Assembly: GCF_018638295.1 (NCBI RefSeq)
Contig: NZ_JABTTS010000010.1
Location: 327,618 to 391,617 of the forward strand
From: Streptomyces sp. CHD11
GTDB taxonomy: Bacteria > Actinomycetota > Actinomycetes > Streptomycetales > Streptomycetaceae
DNA: 64,000 nucleotides
Reading direction: 5' to 3'
In this document: in pieces, positions 26,534 through 35,269 of the stretch
Position numbering within the stretch: position 1 is the first letter of the stretch
Layout of the letters: each line of letters opens with the position of its first letter
Program-made: the position numbers and the translations under genes
The notes under the pieces: model-generated
What the model was told of the DNA's origin: nothing
The model's input: the letters and a program-made list of their open reading frames with translations, nothing else
Databases searched by the model: none

Positions 26534-28033
26534 ATGGCGCAGTGGACCTCGGCGGTGGGGGCGGCGCAACTCGCCCGGCTGCTCACCTCGCAGCAGGACC
26601 GTCCGGCCGGGCCCGGGACCCGTCGTCCGCCCGCCTACCGCGCGCTCGCCGACGGTATCCGCCTGCTGGTGCTGGAGGGGCGCGTACCGGTCGCGGCGCG
26701 GCTGCCCGCGGAGCGGGAGCTGGCGCTGGCCCTGTCCGTCAGCCGCACCACCGTCGCCGCCGCCTACGAGGCGCTGCGCGCCGAGGGCTTCCTGGAGTCG
26801 CGGCGCGGTGCGGGCAGCTGGACCGCCGTCCCGGCCGGCAACCCGGTCCCCGCGCGGGGTCTGGAACCGCTGCCGCCCGAAGCCCTCGGCTCGATGATCG
26901 ACCTCGGCTGTGCCGCGCTCCCCGCGCCGGAACCGTGGCTCACCCGGGCTGTCCAGGGCGCCCTGGCGGAGCTGCCGCCGTACGCTCACACACACGGCGA
27001 CTATCCCGCCGGGCTGCCCGCCCTGCGGTCGATGATCGCGGACCGTTACACCGAGCGGGGCATTCCCACGATGCCCGAGCAGATCATGGTGACGACCGGC
27101 GCGATGGGCGCCATCGACGCCATCTGTCACCTCTTCGGCGGACGCGGTGAACGCATCGCCGTCGAGTCGCCGTCCTACGCCAACATCCTCCAGCTGATGC
27201 GGGAGGCCGGTGCCCGTCTCGTCCCGGTGGCCATGGCCGAGGGCCTGACCGGCTGGGACATGGACCGCTGGCGGCAGGTGCTGCGCGAGGCCGCGCCCCG
27301 GATCGCGTATGTCGTCGCCGACTTCCACAACCCGACCGGCGCCCTCGCCGACGAGGACCAGCGGCGCCGGCTGGTGGACGCGGCGCGCTCGGCGGGGACG
27401 GTGCTGGTCGCCGACGAGACGATGAACGAGCTGTGGCTCGACGCGGACGTGGAGATGCCCCGCGCGGTGTGCGCGTTCGACCCCGCCGGGTCCACGGTGA
27501 TCACGGTCGGGTCGGCGAGCAAGGCCTTCTGGGCCGGCATGCGTATCGGCTGGGTCCGCGCCGCCCCCGATGTGATCCGCAGCCTCGTCGCCGCACGCGC
27601 CTACGCGGACATGGGCACACCCGTACTGGAACAGCTCGCCGTGAACTGGCTGTTCGGGACGGACGGCTGGGGGCGGGCGGTGGAGATACGGCGCGCCCAG
27701 GCCCGGCAGAACCGGGACGAACTGGTGGGCGCGGTACGACGCGAGCTGCCCGACTGGGAGTTCGAGGTGCCGCGGGGCGGGCTCACGCTGTGGGTGCGCA
27801 CCGGCGGTCTCTCCGGTTCCAGGCTCGCGGAGGCGGGGGAACGGGTCGGTGTACGGGTGCCGTCCGGGCCGCGCTTCGGTGTCGACGGGGCGTTCGAGGG
27901 CTATGTGCGGCTGCCGTTCACGGTGGGCGGCGCCGTGGCGGAGGAGGCGGCGGTGCGCCTGGCCGCGGCGGCCCGCATCGTCGAGTCCGGCGGTACGGCC
28001 GGCACGGACGCCCCGCGCACGTTCGTGGCGTAG
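26534..28033 (+). CDS. MocR-type regulator (GntR HTH + aminotransferase fold)
   Basis: A 499-aa fusion regulator. Residues about 30-105 are a GntR winged helix (YRALADGIRLLVLEGRVPVA, LPAERELALALSVSRTTVAA, AYEALRAEGFLESRRGAGSW). The rest is a fold-type I aminotransferase domain: VTTGAMGAIDAICHLF, VVADFHNPTGALADE, VLVADETMNELW and the PLP-binding lysine K330 in VGSASKAFWAGMRIGW. Such proteins sense PLP or aminated ligands. The divergent YczE-like gene is the probable target. Confidence 0.93.
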   Translation: MAQWTSAVGAAQLARLLTSQQDRPAGPGTRRPPAYRALADGIRLLVLEGRVPVAARLPAERELALALSVSRTTVAAAYEALRAEGFLESRRGAGSWTAVPAGNPVPARGLEPLPPEALGSMIDLGCAALPAPEPWLTRAVQGALAELPPYAHTHGDYPAGLPALRSMIADRYTERGIPTMPEQIMVTTGAMGAIDAICHLFGGRGERIAVESPSYANILQLMREAGARLVPVAMAEGLTGWDMDRWRQVLREAAPRIAYVVADFHNPTGALADEDQRRRLVDAARSAGTVLVADETMNELWLDADVEMPRAVCAFDPAGSTVITVGSASKAFWAGMRIGWVRAAPDVIRSLVAARAYADMGTPVLEQLAVNWLFGTDGWGRAVEIRRAQARQNRDELVGAVRRELPDWEFEVPRGGLTLWVRTGGLSGSRLAEAGERVGVRVPSGPRFGVDGAFEGYVRLPFTVGGAVAEEAAVRLAAAARIVESGGTAGTDAPRTFVA

Positions 28034-28270
28034 GACGCGAACGAGACGGCCGGATCCCCGGGACCAGCGTCGGGGGACACGCCCCCGCCGGGCGGGGCGG
28101 TCCCGAGAGGTCGCGACGGCCACGCCTGTCCCGCTCGCGGCAGTCGGCTCCGGGCTCCGCGTGTCCCGCCGGGTAGCCGGGAGGCCGGGACGGCGCCGCC
28201 CGATGCCGGAAGCCGCGGCGGAGGCCCGCGGTGTCCGCGCACGGCCCGGCGGGGCGGTCCGGTCCCGCAC

Positions 28271-30001
28271 TCAGGAGGAGTCCGCGACCGCCGCTTCGGC
28301 GGGCACGGCCGCCCCGGGGGCCCCGGGCACGGCCCGCGCGGCGACCGCCTCGCCGCCCGGCATCTGCGCGGGCGCACCGGCCTCCTCGCTGACGACGCCG
28401 CCGGGTGTCCGCTCCGCAGTGATCTTGTCCAGACGTACCAGAACGGGCTTCGAGCGGGCCGGAGTGAGCCGCTCCGACTCCTCGTCAGCCGGTGTCGTCC
28501 GCGGCGGCAGCAGATCCAGCACCGCCTGCCGCTCGGCGTCGCTGGTCGCGTCGTCGTACGGATCCGGAGTCGCCGGCACCTGGAGACGGTGCACCGGCCC
28601 CGCACCCAGGCGGGCGTAGCCGCGCCCCGGTGGGACCTGGTCGACCGGTGTGGTGTGCGGTGGCGCCCCCAGGACGGCCGCCAGCTGCTCCGCCGTCGCG
28701 GGGCCGAGGACCACGCGCGCGCGGGTGTGCTGCCGTACCGGCCCGGCGAGGGCGTCGAGGCAGTCGAGCTGCTCGGCGACGACCACGGTGACGTTCGCCG
28801 GGCGGCCGTGCCGCAGCGGAACCTGGAGCAGGGACTGCGGATCCGCGCGGCCGTCCGCGGCGGCCAGATGGGTGAAGGCGCTCGGCCGGTCGAGCAGCAG
28901 CCACAGCGGACGCCGGGTGTCCCCGGGCGGCGGATCACCCGCCTGGTGGGCACGGTTGGCTGCGACCAGGCGGCGCTCCGTCTCCTGCGCGGCCCACTCC
29001 AGGCTGGTCAGCGCGCCCGTCAGCCCGCATTCGACGGCGAGCACGCCGTCCCGGCCGGTGAGACAGGCGTACTCACCGGTTCCACCGCCGTCGACGATCA
29101 CCACGTCACCGTGGTGGAGCGCCTGCAGCGCGATGGAGCGCAGCAGGGTCGAGGTGCCGCTGCCCGGCTGGCCGGCGGCGAGCAGATGAGGCTCGGTGGA
29201 GCGCAGGCCGGTGCGCCACACGACCGGGGGAACGTCGCGCTGCTCCGTGCCGTGGGTCAGCGGCAGGGTCCGCTGCACCCGGATGGGATCGGTGAAGCCG
29301 AGGACCGTCTCGCCGGGGGCCGTGACGAAGGGCTGCGCGGCGATGTCCGTGGGCAGGGGGGCGAGGACGCGCACCGTGAGCTGGTTGCCCTCCTCGTCCC
29401 AGACGAAGTGGTACTCGCGGCCGCGGCCCGATTTGGCGCCCAGCAGATGCTCGATCCGGTCCCGGGACTCCCGCTCGCCGTCGGTGAAGTAGGCGGGGTA
29501 GGCGATCACCAGATGCGTGAGGCGGCCGGCGGCGTCGAACTCGTACTCGGAGAAGGCCCTGCCCCAGTCGCCGCCGTGGGCGTAGAGCGGCTCGGGGTCG
29601 TCGGCGGTGGAGAAGTACGGCACCAGGGCTTCGTAGAGGCACTTCAGACGCTGGGCCTGCGAGGTGTCCGGTCCGTCGGGCACGGACGAAGTCCGCTCCC
29701 GGCCGTGCCAGGCCGCAGCCGCCATCAGGGTGATGACGGCGAGCAGCGGACCGTACGGGGCGAGTGCCACGACCAGCACGACCGAAGCCGTCAGGAAGAT
29801 CAGCGCGCCCCGTCTGTCCTTGGGGGTGTCGGCCCACCTGCGCCGTCCGGCCGAGGCCAGCCGGCGCAGACCGCGCGTGATGGTGATCAGCGGGTGGAGG
29901 ACATCCGTGGCGCTGTCGGCCGCCGTCCTGGCCAGCTCCCGGCTCCGGGCGAGCTGCGCGCCACCGTTGCTCAGGATGCGGGGGAGAGGGCGCCGGGCCA
30001 C
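28271..30001 (-). CDS. FtsK/SpoIIIE-like membrane protein with degenerate Walker A
   Basis: A 576-aa protein. Two adjacent membrane segments lie near 66-100 (GALIFLTASVVLVVALAPYG, LLAVITLMAAAAW). The cytosolic part has the FtsK/SpoIIIE-type core LRSTEPHLLAAGQPGSGTST, DVVIVDGGGTGEYACL, RPLWLLLDRPSAF and VVVAEQLDCL. The P-loop reads GQPGSGTST, with Thr283 where the ATP-binding lysine should be, so ATP hydrolysis is doubtful. The C-terminal about 100 residues are low complexity. A small membrane-protein gene lies upstream in the same operon. FtsK-class proteins move DNA or secretion substrates; this one may be a structural or sensory relative. GTG start with GGAGA. Confidence 0.82.
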   Translation of the reverse strand: MARRPLPRILSNGGAQLARSRELARTAADSATDVLHPLITITRGLRRLASAGRRRWADTPKDRRGALIFLTASVVLVVALAPYGPLLAVITLMAAAAWHGRERTSSVPDGPDTSQAQRLKCLYEALVPYFSTADDPEPLYAHGGDWGRAFSEYEFDAAGRLTHLVIAYPAYFTDGERESRDRIEHLLGAKSGRGREYHFVWDEEGNQLTVRVLAPLPTDIAAQPFVTAPGETVLGFTDPIRVQRTLPLTHGTEQRDVPPVVWRTGLRSTEPHLLAAGQPGSGTSTLLRSIALQALHHGDVVIVDGGGTGEYACLTGRDGVLAVECGLTGALTSLEWAAQETERRLVAANRAHQAGDPPPGDTRRPLWLLLDRPSAFTHLAAADGRADPQSLLQVPLRHGRPANVTVVVAEQLDCLDALAGPVRQHTRARVVLGPATAEQLAAVLGAPPHTTPVDQVPPGRGYARLGAGPVHRLQVPATPDPYDDATSDAERQAVLDLLPPRTTPADEESERLTPARSKPVLVRLDKITAERTPGGVVSEEAGAPAQMPGGEAVAARAVPGAPGAAVPAEAAVADSS

Positions 30002-30051
30002 TGCTGTCTCCAGAGGGTGCGTACGGGCGGGTGGGGTGGGGACGGGGCGGG

Positions 30052-30246
30052 TCAGAACTTGAACCCGCCCAGGAGGCCGGCCAGGCTCTCACCGCCCGCC
30101 TTGATGCTGGGTGCGATGGCCGTGCTGGCCAGATAGAAGCCGAACAGCATCGCCACCAGGGCGTGTGACGCCTTCAGTCCGTCCTTGCGGAAGAAGATGA
30201 AGACGACGACGCCGAGCAGCACCACGCATGAGATCGAGACGATCAT
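30052..30246 (-). CDS. 64-aa two-span membrane protein
   Basis: Membrane segment 1 is IVSISCVVLLGVVVFIFF from residue 2 to 19, followed by RKDGLKASH, then segment 2 ALVAMLFGFYLASTAIAP and a glycine-rich end. AGGAGA lies upstream of the ATG. It is 50 bp upstream of the FtsK-like gene, with which it probably forms an operon. Size and topology recall small spread/transfer membrane proteins (Spd type) encoded beside FtsK-like proteins on Streptomyces plasmids; that parallel is inference. Confidence 0.8.
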   Translation of the reverse strand: MIVSISCVVLLGVVVFIFFRKDGLKASHALVAMLFGFYLASTAIAPSIKAGGESLAGLLGGFKF

Positions 30247-30305
30247 GTGAGTTCTCCTGGTTCGCGGGGGACAGTCACCATGAGTACTTCCAGGATCACA
30301 GAATG

Positions 30306-30318
30306 TATCTATACGATA
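30306..30318. promoter_or_regulatory. A/T-rich palindrome in a divergent promoter region
   Basis: TATC-TATAC-GATA lies inside GTATCTATACGATAAAAGG, a sharp A/T island in 72% GC DNA. It is 60 bp upstream of the small membrane-protein start and about 190 bp upstream of the ankyrin gene. The TATAC core resembles GntR-family operators. A minus-strand TTGCAC overlaps its flank. Probably an operator controlling the FtsK-like operon. Confidence 0.6.
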
Positions 30319-30506
30319 AAAGGTGCAACTGGGCTGATTCTTCCTGATGACACCCCGGGCGGGGCCGCCGTGATCATTACCTCGGGCGCGTCGGGTCATG
30401 TGCCGCGCGAGCCAGTACGCTGGCGATTCACCCGTACGGCTCTGCACCGCTCGCAGACGTACGTCCTGTCCCCGACGCGTGAAGTGCAGTGAGAGGCGGT
30501 CCGGCG

Positions 30507-30899
30507 ATGACTGAAGCCCCCGACCCCGAGGTCGTGGAGCTGGCGACCAAGATCTTCGACCTGGCCCGGCGCGGCCGCACCGAGGAGCTCGTGGCCTACG
30601 TCGACGCGGGCGTCCCGGCCGAGCTCACCAACGACCGGGGCGACTCGCTCGTGATGCTCGCCGCCTACCACGGCCACGCCGACGCGGTGCGCGCGCTGCT
30701 GGAGCGCGGCGCCGACGCCGACCGCGTCAACGACCGGGGCCAGACACCACTCGCGGGGGCGGTCTTCAAGGGGGAGACCGGCGTGGCCGAGGTCCTGCTG
30801 GAGGGCGGCGCCGACCCGTCCGCCGGCACCCCCTCGGCCGTCGACACGGCCCGGATGTTCGGCCGGACAGAAGTACTCCAGCTGTTCGGCGAGCACTAG
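30507..30899 (+). CDS. Ankyrin repeat protein
   Basis: A 130-aa soluble protein with about three ankyrin repeats: TNDRGDSLVMLAAYHGHADAV, VNDRGQTPLAGAVFKGETGV and a partial third PSAVDTARMFGRTEVLQL. Each shows the D-G-(D/Q)-(S/T)-x-(V/P)-L pattern. The family mediates protein contacts; in bacteria such small single-domain proteins often sit beside catalases or DNA-binding proteins, but here the partner is unknown. Confidence 0.9.
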   Translation: MTEAPDPEVVELATKIFDLARRGRTEELVAYVDAGVPAELTNDRGDSLVMLAAYHGHADAVRALLERGADADRVNDRGQTPLAGAVFKGETGVAEVLLEGGADPSAGTPSAVDTARMFGRTEVLQLFGEH

Positions 30900-31094
30900 G
30901 TGACCTGCTCCGACCAGCGACGACACGGAAAACGGGGGAGGCGGTACAGGGCCGCCGAAATTTCGGTCGCGGTAGATGTGACCGCCGGGTCATCATGACG
31001 ACGTGATTCACGGACGCGATGGCTGGGCAGGTGTTGCCGCACCGCGCGGGCCGTGATGCGGCCCGCATGGGCCACCGACGAGAGGCAGAGAGAG

Positions 31095-31154
31095 ATGGTC
31101 TACAGCAAGCAGGAAACGGCGGGCGCCCCGACGTGTCGTCACGCGGCCAGGTAA
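31095..31154 (+). CDS. 19-codon upstream reading frame (possible leader peptide)
   Basis: The frame encodes MVYSKQETAGAPTCRHAAR and has a purine-rich site AGAGGCAGAGAGAG directly before the ATG, better than that of the next gene. It ends 45 bp before the HEAT-repeat protein. Its size and its Arg/His/Cys-containing end resemble the short leader peptides common in Streptomyces. Translation is unproven. Confidence 0.4.
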   Translation: MVYSKQETAGAPTCRHAAR

Positions 31155-31199
31155 TGCAGGTCCCCGGTTGCGTCGACGCTTGATGTGAGGCTGTTTCCC

Positions 31200-32618
31200 A
31201 TGTTCGATCCGGTCATAGCGCCCAGCGGTACGCTGCTCGGCCTGCTCCAGCGGGGCCGCGGCGACGGCACACTGCACGCGCTCACCGCCCCGCGATCCGA
31301 AGCGCTCGCGGCGCTGAACCACTGTGTGCTGCGCGACCCGCGCCACGACTGGCAGGTGGAGAACCGCTCCCTCTACTACGCCCGCCTCTACCTCGATCTG
31401 CACGGCGAACTCGACGAGGTCGAGGCCCACCTCTTCGGTTCCGGGGACGTCCTCGACACCGACGAGTCACGCACCGGCCTGACCCTCGCCGTCCTCGGCC
31501 ACCTCGCCTCCTACGGCAGGCGGGACGCCCTCCAGCTGTTGCGCCGGTACGCGGCCCACGGCACCAACTGGGCCTGGGCCCTGGACGAACTCGCGCTCCG
31601 GGACGACGACGCGGGCCTGCGGGCCCTGGCCGCGCCGGTCCTGGCACGGTTCACCACCGACGCCGAGGGCGAGGCCGAGCTGGCCGCCACCGTCCGCGAC
31701 GCCTTCGAGCCACGCCCCTGGCGGCTCTGGGCCGACGACCCCCGGCAGTCCATCGCCACGCGCGTGCGCCGCGCCCAGGAGACCGGCTGCTTCGACCGCT
31801 GGCAGCGGCAGATGCGCCCCACCGGACCGCGCCCCGGCTGGAGCGTGCGAGCGGTGTTCGAATGGGCTCAGCAAGGTATCGAGCGCGGCGCCGCGCTCCA
31901 TGTCCCGGCCGCCCGCTGTCTGTCCGCCGTGGCGGGCCCCGAGGACCGGCCCGAGATCCTCCGGGCCGCCGAGGACGGCACCGAGGGGGCCCGGTGCACC
32001 GCCCTGCGCCACCTCGCCGACAGCGACGATCCCGACGCCCTCGCGCTGATCGAGCGCGCCGTGGCCACGGGCTCCGCGCCCGTCGTGGAGGCAGCCGTCG
32101 ACGCCTTCGAACGCATGCGCAGTCTCGCCGCCGTGGACCGGGCGCGCGGCTGGGTCCACCGGCCCGACCCGCTCGGCGCCGCCGCCGGCCGGGTCCTCGC
32201 CTGCCGGGGCGGCCTCCAGGACCGCGACCTGGTCCTCGCCGCGCTCCGGGAGGCCGTACGGGGCGAGGGCCCCGACGCTCCCACCCTGTGGACCCTCGTG
32301 GACGGCGCCGGACGGCTCGGCATCGCGGCCGGGGCCCCCGTACTGCGCCATGTCTACCGCGAGACCGCCTCCTCCCACCTGCGGGGCAGGACCGCCCGTG
32401 CCCTCGCCGCGACCGACCCCTCCTTCGCCACCGGCTTCGCCGTCGAATGCCTCTGGGACTGCGAGGAGACCACCCGCGAGATCGCCGCCCGGCACGCCGA
32501 GACCGGCGACACCCGGGTCGTCGACCGTCTGCGGCGGCTCGCCGCCGACCCCGCCGAGGAGGCCGAGGTCCAGACCGCCGTACGCGGCCGGATCGGCCCC
32601 GAGGAGACCACGGTGTGA
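31200..32618 (+). CDS. HEAT-repeat protein
   Basis: A 472-aa all-helical protein. Repeated helical pairs are visible, for example RCTALRHLADSDDPDALALIERAV, APVVEAAVDAFERMRSL and GRTARALAATDPSFATGFAVECL. No catalytic motif, signal or membrane segment. The start at 31200 is preceded by GTGAGG; an in-frame GTG at 31185 is the alternative. Function unknown; HEAT arrays are scaffolds. It follows the short upstream frame at 31095. Confidence 0.82.
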   Translation: MFDPVIAPSGTLLGLLQRGRGDGTLHALTAPRSEALAALNHCVLRDPRHDWQVENRSLYYARLYLDLHGELDEVEAHLFGSGDVLDTDESRTGLTLAVLGHLASYGRRDALQLLRRYAAHGTNWAWALDELALRDDDAGLRALAAPVLARFTTDAEGEAELAATVRDAFEPRPWRLWADDPRQSIATRVRRAQETGCFDRWQRQMRPTGPRPGWSVRAVFEWAQQGIERGAALHVPAARCLSAVAGPEDRPEILRAAEDGTEGARCTALRHLADSDDPDALALIERAVATGSAPVVEAAVDAFERMRSLAAVDRARGWVHRPDPLGAAAGRVLACRGGLQDRDLVLAALREAVRGEGPDAPTLWTLVDGAGRLGIAAGAPVLRHVYRETASSHLRGRTARALAATDPSFATGFAVECLWDCEETTREIAARHAETGDTRVVDRLRRLAADPAEEAEVQTAVRGRIGPEETTV

Positions 32619-32953
32619 GCGCCGGCGCCCACGCGGCGTGACCGGCGGACGACACGCGGCCCGGACGCGGGCGGACGCCGCCCGGCCCCGCGGTGAGGAA
32701 GGCGACACTCCTCCCGGCGTGCTCCAGCGTGCTCCCGCGCGGCAGGAGGCACGCGACGCCGCCGTCGCCGCACAACCCGGGGCCGACGGACAGGACGCCC
32801 GGTGCCCCGCCGGCTCTCCCGGGATCCGCACCGCGCACACCGACGCGCGTGATGTGCGCCACCGAACGCGCCGCACGCCGGTCCGTACGCGGCGGGCCTG
32901 CCACGCGTACGGGCCGCAGACGCCGCCGTCCGCCGGACGGCGTCCCCGGGATC
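32619..32953. other. 335-bp gap between convergent genes
   Basis: The sequence between the HEAT gene and the leftward pxp genes is uniformly GC-rich. Several frames cross it, but none has a ribosome site or the expected codon pattern. I see no strong hairpin, so the site of termination for the two converging transcripts is unclear. Confidence 0.4.
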
Positions 32954-33820
32954 TCAGCGACGTGCGACAAGGAAGCGGACCGGTGTGCCGGGCGCGGCCT
33001 GGGCGGCGGCAGGGAGATCGGCGCGGCGCACGCACGCGATCACGGGGTAGCCCCCGGTGGTCGGATGGTCGGCCAGGAACACCACCGGCGTGCCGTCGGG
33101 CGGTACCTGCACCGCTCCCAGCACCACGCCCTCGCTCGGGAGTTCCGCCCGCCTCGCCCGTTCCAGGGCCGGCCCGGTCGCGCGCAGCCCGATGCGGTTG
33201 CTCGCCGGTGACACGCGATAGGTGCGCGACGTGAAGAGCCGTACCGCCTCCGGGGTGAACCAGTCGTCGCGCGGGCCCAGGGCGACGCGCAGCAGGAGTT
33301 CGGCCGGGGGAGCCGGCTGCGGGGCGGCGTCCACGGGCGCGTGCGCCCGGCCCGGAGGCCCGAGAGGGAGGACGGCACCGTCCGTGAGGGGGGCCGGGCC
33401 GAGGCCGGAGAGCAGGTCCGTGGCACGGCTGCCGAGCACCGGTTCGACCGTGAGGCCACCGGACACGGCGACATAGGCGCGCACCCCGGACACGGCCGGC
33501 CCGACGTCCAGGACGGACCCGGCGCGCACCCGTACGGGAGCACCCCAGGCGACCGGGCCGCCGTCCACGGTCACCGCGCAGGGAGCCCCTGTGACCGCGA
33601 TCGTGACCGTCGAACGAGGACTTACGGAACAGCCGTTGAGGGTCGTCTCCAGGACGGCAGCTTCCGGCGTGTTGCCCACCAGCCGGTTGGCGAGGGCCGC
33701 CGCCGGCCCGTCCAGCACCCCGGAACGGGGTACGCCCAGGTGGGCGTGGCCGGGACGGCCGCGGTCCTGCACCGTCGTCAGGGCACCCGCCCGTACGACG
33801 GCGAGCGCACGGTCCGTCAT
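32954..33820 (-). CDS. pxpC: 5-oxoprolinase subunit C
   Basis: A 288-aa protein of the biotin-dependent carboxyltransferase-like (YbgK) family. Landmarks: VVRAGALTTVQDRGRPGHAH at the start, GVPRSGVLDGPAAALANRLVG, TIAVTGAPCAVTVDG, YVAVSGGLTVEPVLGSRATD, SNRIGLRATGP and DHPTTGGYPVIACV. With PxpA and PxpB it forms the ATP-dependent prokaryotic 5-oxoprolinase that converts pyroglutamate to glutamate. Its start overlaps the pxpB stop by 4 bp. Confidence 0.93.
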   Translation of the reverse strand: MTDRALAVVRAGALTTVQDRGRPGHAHLGVPRSGVLDGPAAALANRLVGNTPEAAVLETTLNGCSVSPRSTVTIAVTGAPCAVTVDGGPVAWGAPVRVRAGSVLDVGPAVSGVRAYVAVSGGLTVEPVLGSRATDLLSGLGPAPLTDGAVLPLGPPGRAHAPVDAAPQPAPPAELLLRVALGPRDDWFTPEAVRLFTSRTYRVSPASNRIGLRATGPALERARRAELPSEGVVLGAVQVPPDGTPVVFLADHPTTGGYPVIACVRRADLPAAAQAAPGTPVRFLVARR

Positions 33821-34476
33821 ACCGCGGGCTCCGCCGCCGTCGCCGTCGCTGTCTCCGTCACTGCCGGCGCCACGGGTACGAAGCGCACGCGGGTGCCGGG
33901 GGAGAGCAGGGCCGCCGGCACCCGCGCGTGATCCCACAGCACCAGGTCGGTCGTGCCGATCAGCTGCCAGCCGCCCGGCGAGGAGCGCGGATACACCCCG
34001 GTGTAAGGACCCGCGAGCGCCACCGAGCCGGCCGGGACAGCCGTGCGGGGAGTCGGCCGACGCGGTACGTCGTAGCGTGCCGGCAGCCCGGTGAGGTAGC
34101 CGAAGCCGGGCGCGAATCCGCAGAAGGCGACACGGAATGCGGTCTCCGCGTGGACACGGGACACCTCCCGCACGGGAACACCCCAGTGCGCGGCGACATC
34201 GGCCAGATCCGGCCCGTCGTAGCGCACCGGTATCTCGACCGTCCGCGCCGCGGGCGGGGGCACCGGCGGCAGCGCCAGGGAGGTCAGTCCGGCGGCCACC
34301 CCGGCGGGCTCGGCCAAGCCGTCGAGCAGCACCGTTCGGGCCGCGGGGACGATCTCGCCGACGGACAGCGAGCCCTCCGCGCGGCGCCGCAGCAGTTCCG
34401 CGTGGAGCGCCTGGGCCTCCTCGCCGGAGGAGACCTCGACGAGCAGGGCGTCCTCGCCGACGGGCAGCACCCTCAT
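33817..34476 (-). CDS. pxpB: 5-oxoprolinase subunit B
   Basis: A 219-aa protein of the YbgJ/KipI family. It starts MRVLPVGEDALLVEV and contains VEIPVRYDGPDLADVAAHWG, FRVAFCGFAPGFGYLTGLP, RRPTPRTAVPAGSVALAGPYTG and YPRSSPGGWQLIGTT, the diagnostic sequence of the family. The C-terminus has an Ala/Thr/Glu-rich tail. It overlaps both neighbours by 4 bp, giving strict coupling of the three subunits. Confidence 0.94.
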   Translation of the reverse strand: MRVLPVGEDALLVEVSSGEEAQALHAELLRRRAEGSLSVGEIVPAARTVLLDGLAEPAGVAAGLTSLALPPVPPPAARTVEIPVRYDGPDLADVAAHWGVPVREVSRVHAETAFRVAFCGFAPGFGYLTGLPARYDVPRRPTPRTAVPAGSVALAGPYTGVYPRSSPGGWQLIGTTDLVLWDHARVPAALLSPGTRVRFVPVAPAVTETATATAAEPAV

Positions 34477-35231
34477 ACGAACGCCTCCACCCGGACCCCG
34501 GAGGTCTCCAGCGCGGTACGCACCCGGCGCGCCAGCTCCACCGCGCCGGGTGTGTCGCCGTGCAGGCACAGGGAACGCGCCCGCACCCCGATACGCCGTC
34601 CCGAATACGCGCCGACCTCCGCGTGGCGGGCCAGATCCAGCGAGCGTGCCACGACGGACTCCGCACCGGTGAGTACGGCGCCCTCCTGACCGCGGGGCAC
34701 CAGGGTGCCGTCGTCCGTGTACGCCCGGTCGGCGAACGCCTCCGGCACCGCCGGCAGGCCCGCCTTCCCGGCCAGCTCCAGCAGACGGGATCCGGGCAGG
34801 CCGAGGACCGGCAGCCCGGCGTTCGCGAGGACCACACCGTCCACGACCGCGCGGGCCTGTTCCTCGTCGTCCACCACCCGGTTGTAGAGCGCCCCGTGCG
34901 GTTTGACGTAGGCCACGCGGGAGCCCGCCGCGCGCGCGAACACCTCCAGGGCGCCGATCTGGTAGGCGACCTCGGCCGTCAGCTCGTCGGGCGGCACGTC
35001 CATCGCCCGCCGCCCGAACCCCGCCAGGTCCCGGTAGGCGACCTGGGCGCCGATCCGCACCCCGCGCTCGGCCGCGAGCTCGCACACCCGGCGCATGGTG
35101 ACCGCGTCCCCGGCGTGGAAGCCGCAGGCCACATTGGCGCTGGTGACGACGGACAACAGCCCCTCGTCGTCGGTGAGCCGCCAGCGGCCGAAGCCCTCGC
35201 CGAGGTCGGCGTTCAGATCGATGGACGTCAT
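34473..35231 (-). CDS. pxpA: 5-oxoprolinase subunit A
   Basis: A 252-aa LamB/YcsF-family protein. MTSIDLNADLGEGFGRW, ANVACGFHAGDAVTMRRV, GAQVAYRDLAGFGRR, VKPHGALYN and SLCLHGDTPGAVELA are the family motifs, with the histidines and aspartates of the catalytic barrel. First functional gene of the leftward pxpABC operon. A truncated DUF1445 gene and a divergent GntR regulator lie upstream; FCD-type GntR proteins often control such catabolic operons. Confidence 0.94.
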   Translation of the reverse strand: MTSIDLNADLGEGFGRWRLTDDEGLLSVVTSANVACGFHAGDAVTMRRVCELAAERGVRIGAQVAYRDLAGFGRRAMDVPPDELTAEVAYQIGALEVFARAAGSRVAYVKPHGALYNRVVDDEEQARAVVDGVVLANAGLPVLGLPGSRLLELAGKAGLPAVPEAFADRAYTDDGTLVPRGQEGAVLTGAESVVARSLDLARHAEVGAYSGRRIGVRARSLCLHGDTPGAVELARRVRTALETSGVRVEAFV

Positions 35232-35269
35232 GGGTTCTTCGCTTCTCCTGTTCGTGCCTCGCGAATCCG

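Noticed and set aside
32641..33234. Plus-strand frames after the HEAT-repeat gene
   Set aside because: They run into pxpC on the other strand, have no ribosome site and are rich in Arg/Pro as expected of shadow frames.
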